From NCBI RefSeq assembly GCF_030272615.1, contig NC_081412.1:476787657-476851656 (forward strand): DNA of 64,000 nucleotides, written 5' to 3'. Shown here piece after piece: positions 63,543 through 64,000 of the stretch. Position 1 is the stretch's first letter. Each line of letters starts with the position of its first letter. Origin of the DNA: Cryptomeria japonica (Eukaryota > Streptophyta > Pinopsida > Cupressales > Cupressaceae). Below the pieces are notes generated by a model, which saw only the letters and a program-made list of their open reading frames with translations, had not been told where the DNA came from and did no database searches. The translations under genes were made by a program, and so were the position numbers.

Positions 63543-64000
63543 AATGATAGAATGTATAAGTATACTGAAGGAAATCATAGTGGAGCAAGTGAAAGATTTC
63601 ACAAAAAACATGGAAGAGGTACACAAACTATATGAAGAAATTGAAAAGCAAGAAGAGTTTGAAGCATTATTAGCCAGAAGGTTACTGAGAGGCAAAGGTA
63701 AGTATAAATGAAAGTTATCTTTAAAATGTTTTAACTATGATAGAATAGGACATATGGCTTCTAACTGTCCTGACAAAGAATCTTGTGAAAAGAGAGAATA
63801 CCAAGATGACAGACAGGAAGACAACCAATACAGAGGACACCAAGACTTCAGAAGGAAATATAGAAAGACATGCCTAGTAGCTGATGAGGAATCCAATGAT
63901 GATAAATCTAATGGTATTGATACAAAGGAAGTTGTTTATGTGGCTATCAAAGATGGATTAGATGAAGAAAGGTATGAAGAAAAAGCCCTAATATCTCACA
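63543..64000 (+). pseudogene. Copia gag, zinc-knuckle part, frameshifted and running off the window
   Basis: After a frame change the open stretch to 63711 gives YEEIEKQEEFEALLARRLLR and GKGKYK, then a TGA. The frame goes on with LKCFNYDRIGHMASNCPDKE, a CCHC knuckle whose second cysteine is tyrosine (CFNY for the usual CFNC). It continues KTCLVADEESNDDKSNGIDT and EVVYVAIKDGLDEERYEEKA to the window end. The protease and pol would lie beyond 64000. Confidence 0.85.

Overview
The window looks like intergenic DNA of a seed plant with a large, repeat-choked nuclear genome. A conifer or other gymnosperm is my best guess, from the AT-rich sequence, very old nested retrotransposons and very long solo LTRs; this is inference, as no host marker gene is present. 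I see no intact host gene, tRNA, rRNA or CRISPR array. Almost everything interpretable is retrotransposon sequence with stops and frameshifts.

Layout. 1-1298: 3' part of a Ty3/gypsy LTR. 1300-3330: 5' end of a minus-strand Ty1/copia element (gag, PBS, LTR). 4098-5405: a solo LTR. 5585-10680: AT-rich LTR and leader sequence with several tandem arrays. 11640-38735: an old plus-strand gypsy element (gag, protease, G-patch remnant, RT, RNase H). It is split by a copia-type solo LTR (16209-19362), which itself holds a retroposed gene fragment (17472-19230), and by a LINE (20279-38417). The LINE (ORF1, endonuclease, RT, C-terminal region) is split by a deleted copia element (22705-24048) and by a ~10 kb insertion (26315-36324). 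That insertion carries an unrecognised large gene with a plausible 5' UTR intron, and the gene is split by a 4.07 kb solo LTR (29125-33191). 41060-44565: LINE debris, including a second LINE ORF1 broken by a solo LTR (41786-42844) and an LTR fragment (43178-44151). 44566-~60210: a minus-strand gypsy element with 3' LTR, gag, protease, G-patch, RT, RNase H and integrase. It also carries an extra antisense gene encoding an aminotransferase-like plant mobile domain (PMD) protein at 47.7-49.7 kb. 60767-64000: copia LTR fragments, then a copia element with LTR, PBS and gag running off the window.

Main points. (1) Five insertions have perfect 5-bp target duplications (acttt, aagat, ttatg, cttac, ctgac), and in the four that interrupt coding sequence, removing the insert restores the host reading frame. 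(2) The 44.6-60.2 kb gypsy element carries two inverted minisatellite arrays with a TAGCGC core and a 21-bp period. One lies ahead of gag and one ahead of the antisense PMD gene, each in the sense orientation of its gene. The PMD-side array has a strict 60-bp higher-order structure (21+21+18). Weaker 21-bp arrays lie in two other gypsy-like leaders. (3) The unknown gene inside the LINE has canonical splice sites around an intron built almost wholly of ~57-bp units with palindromic cores.
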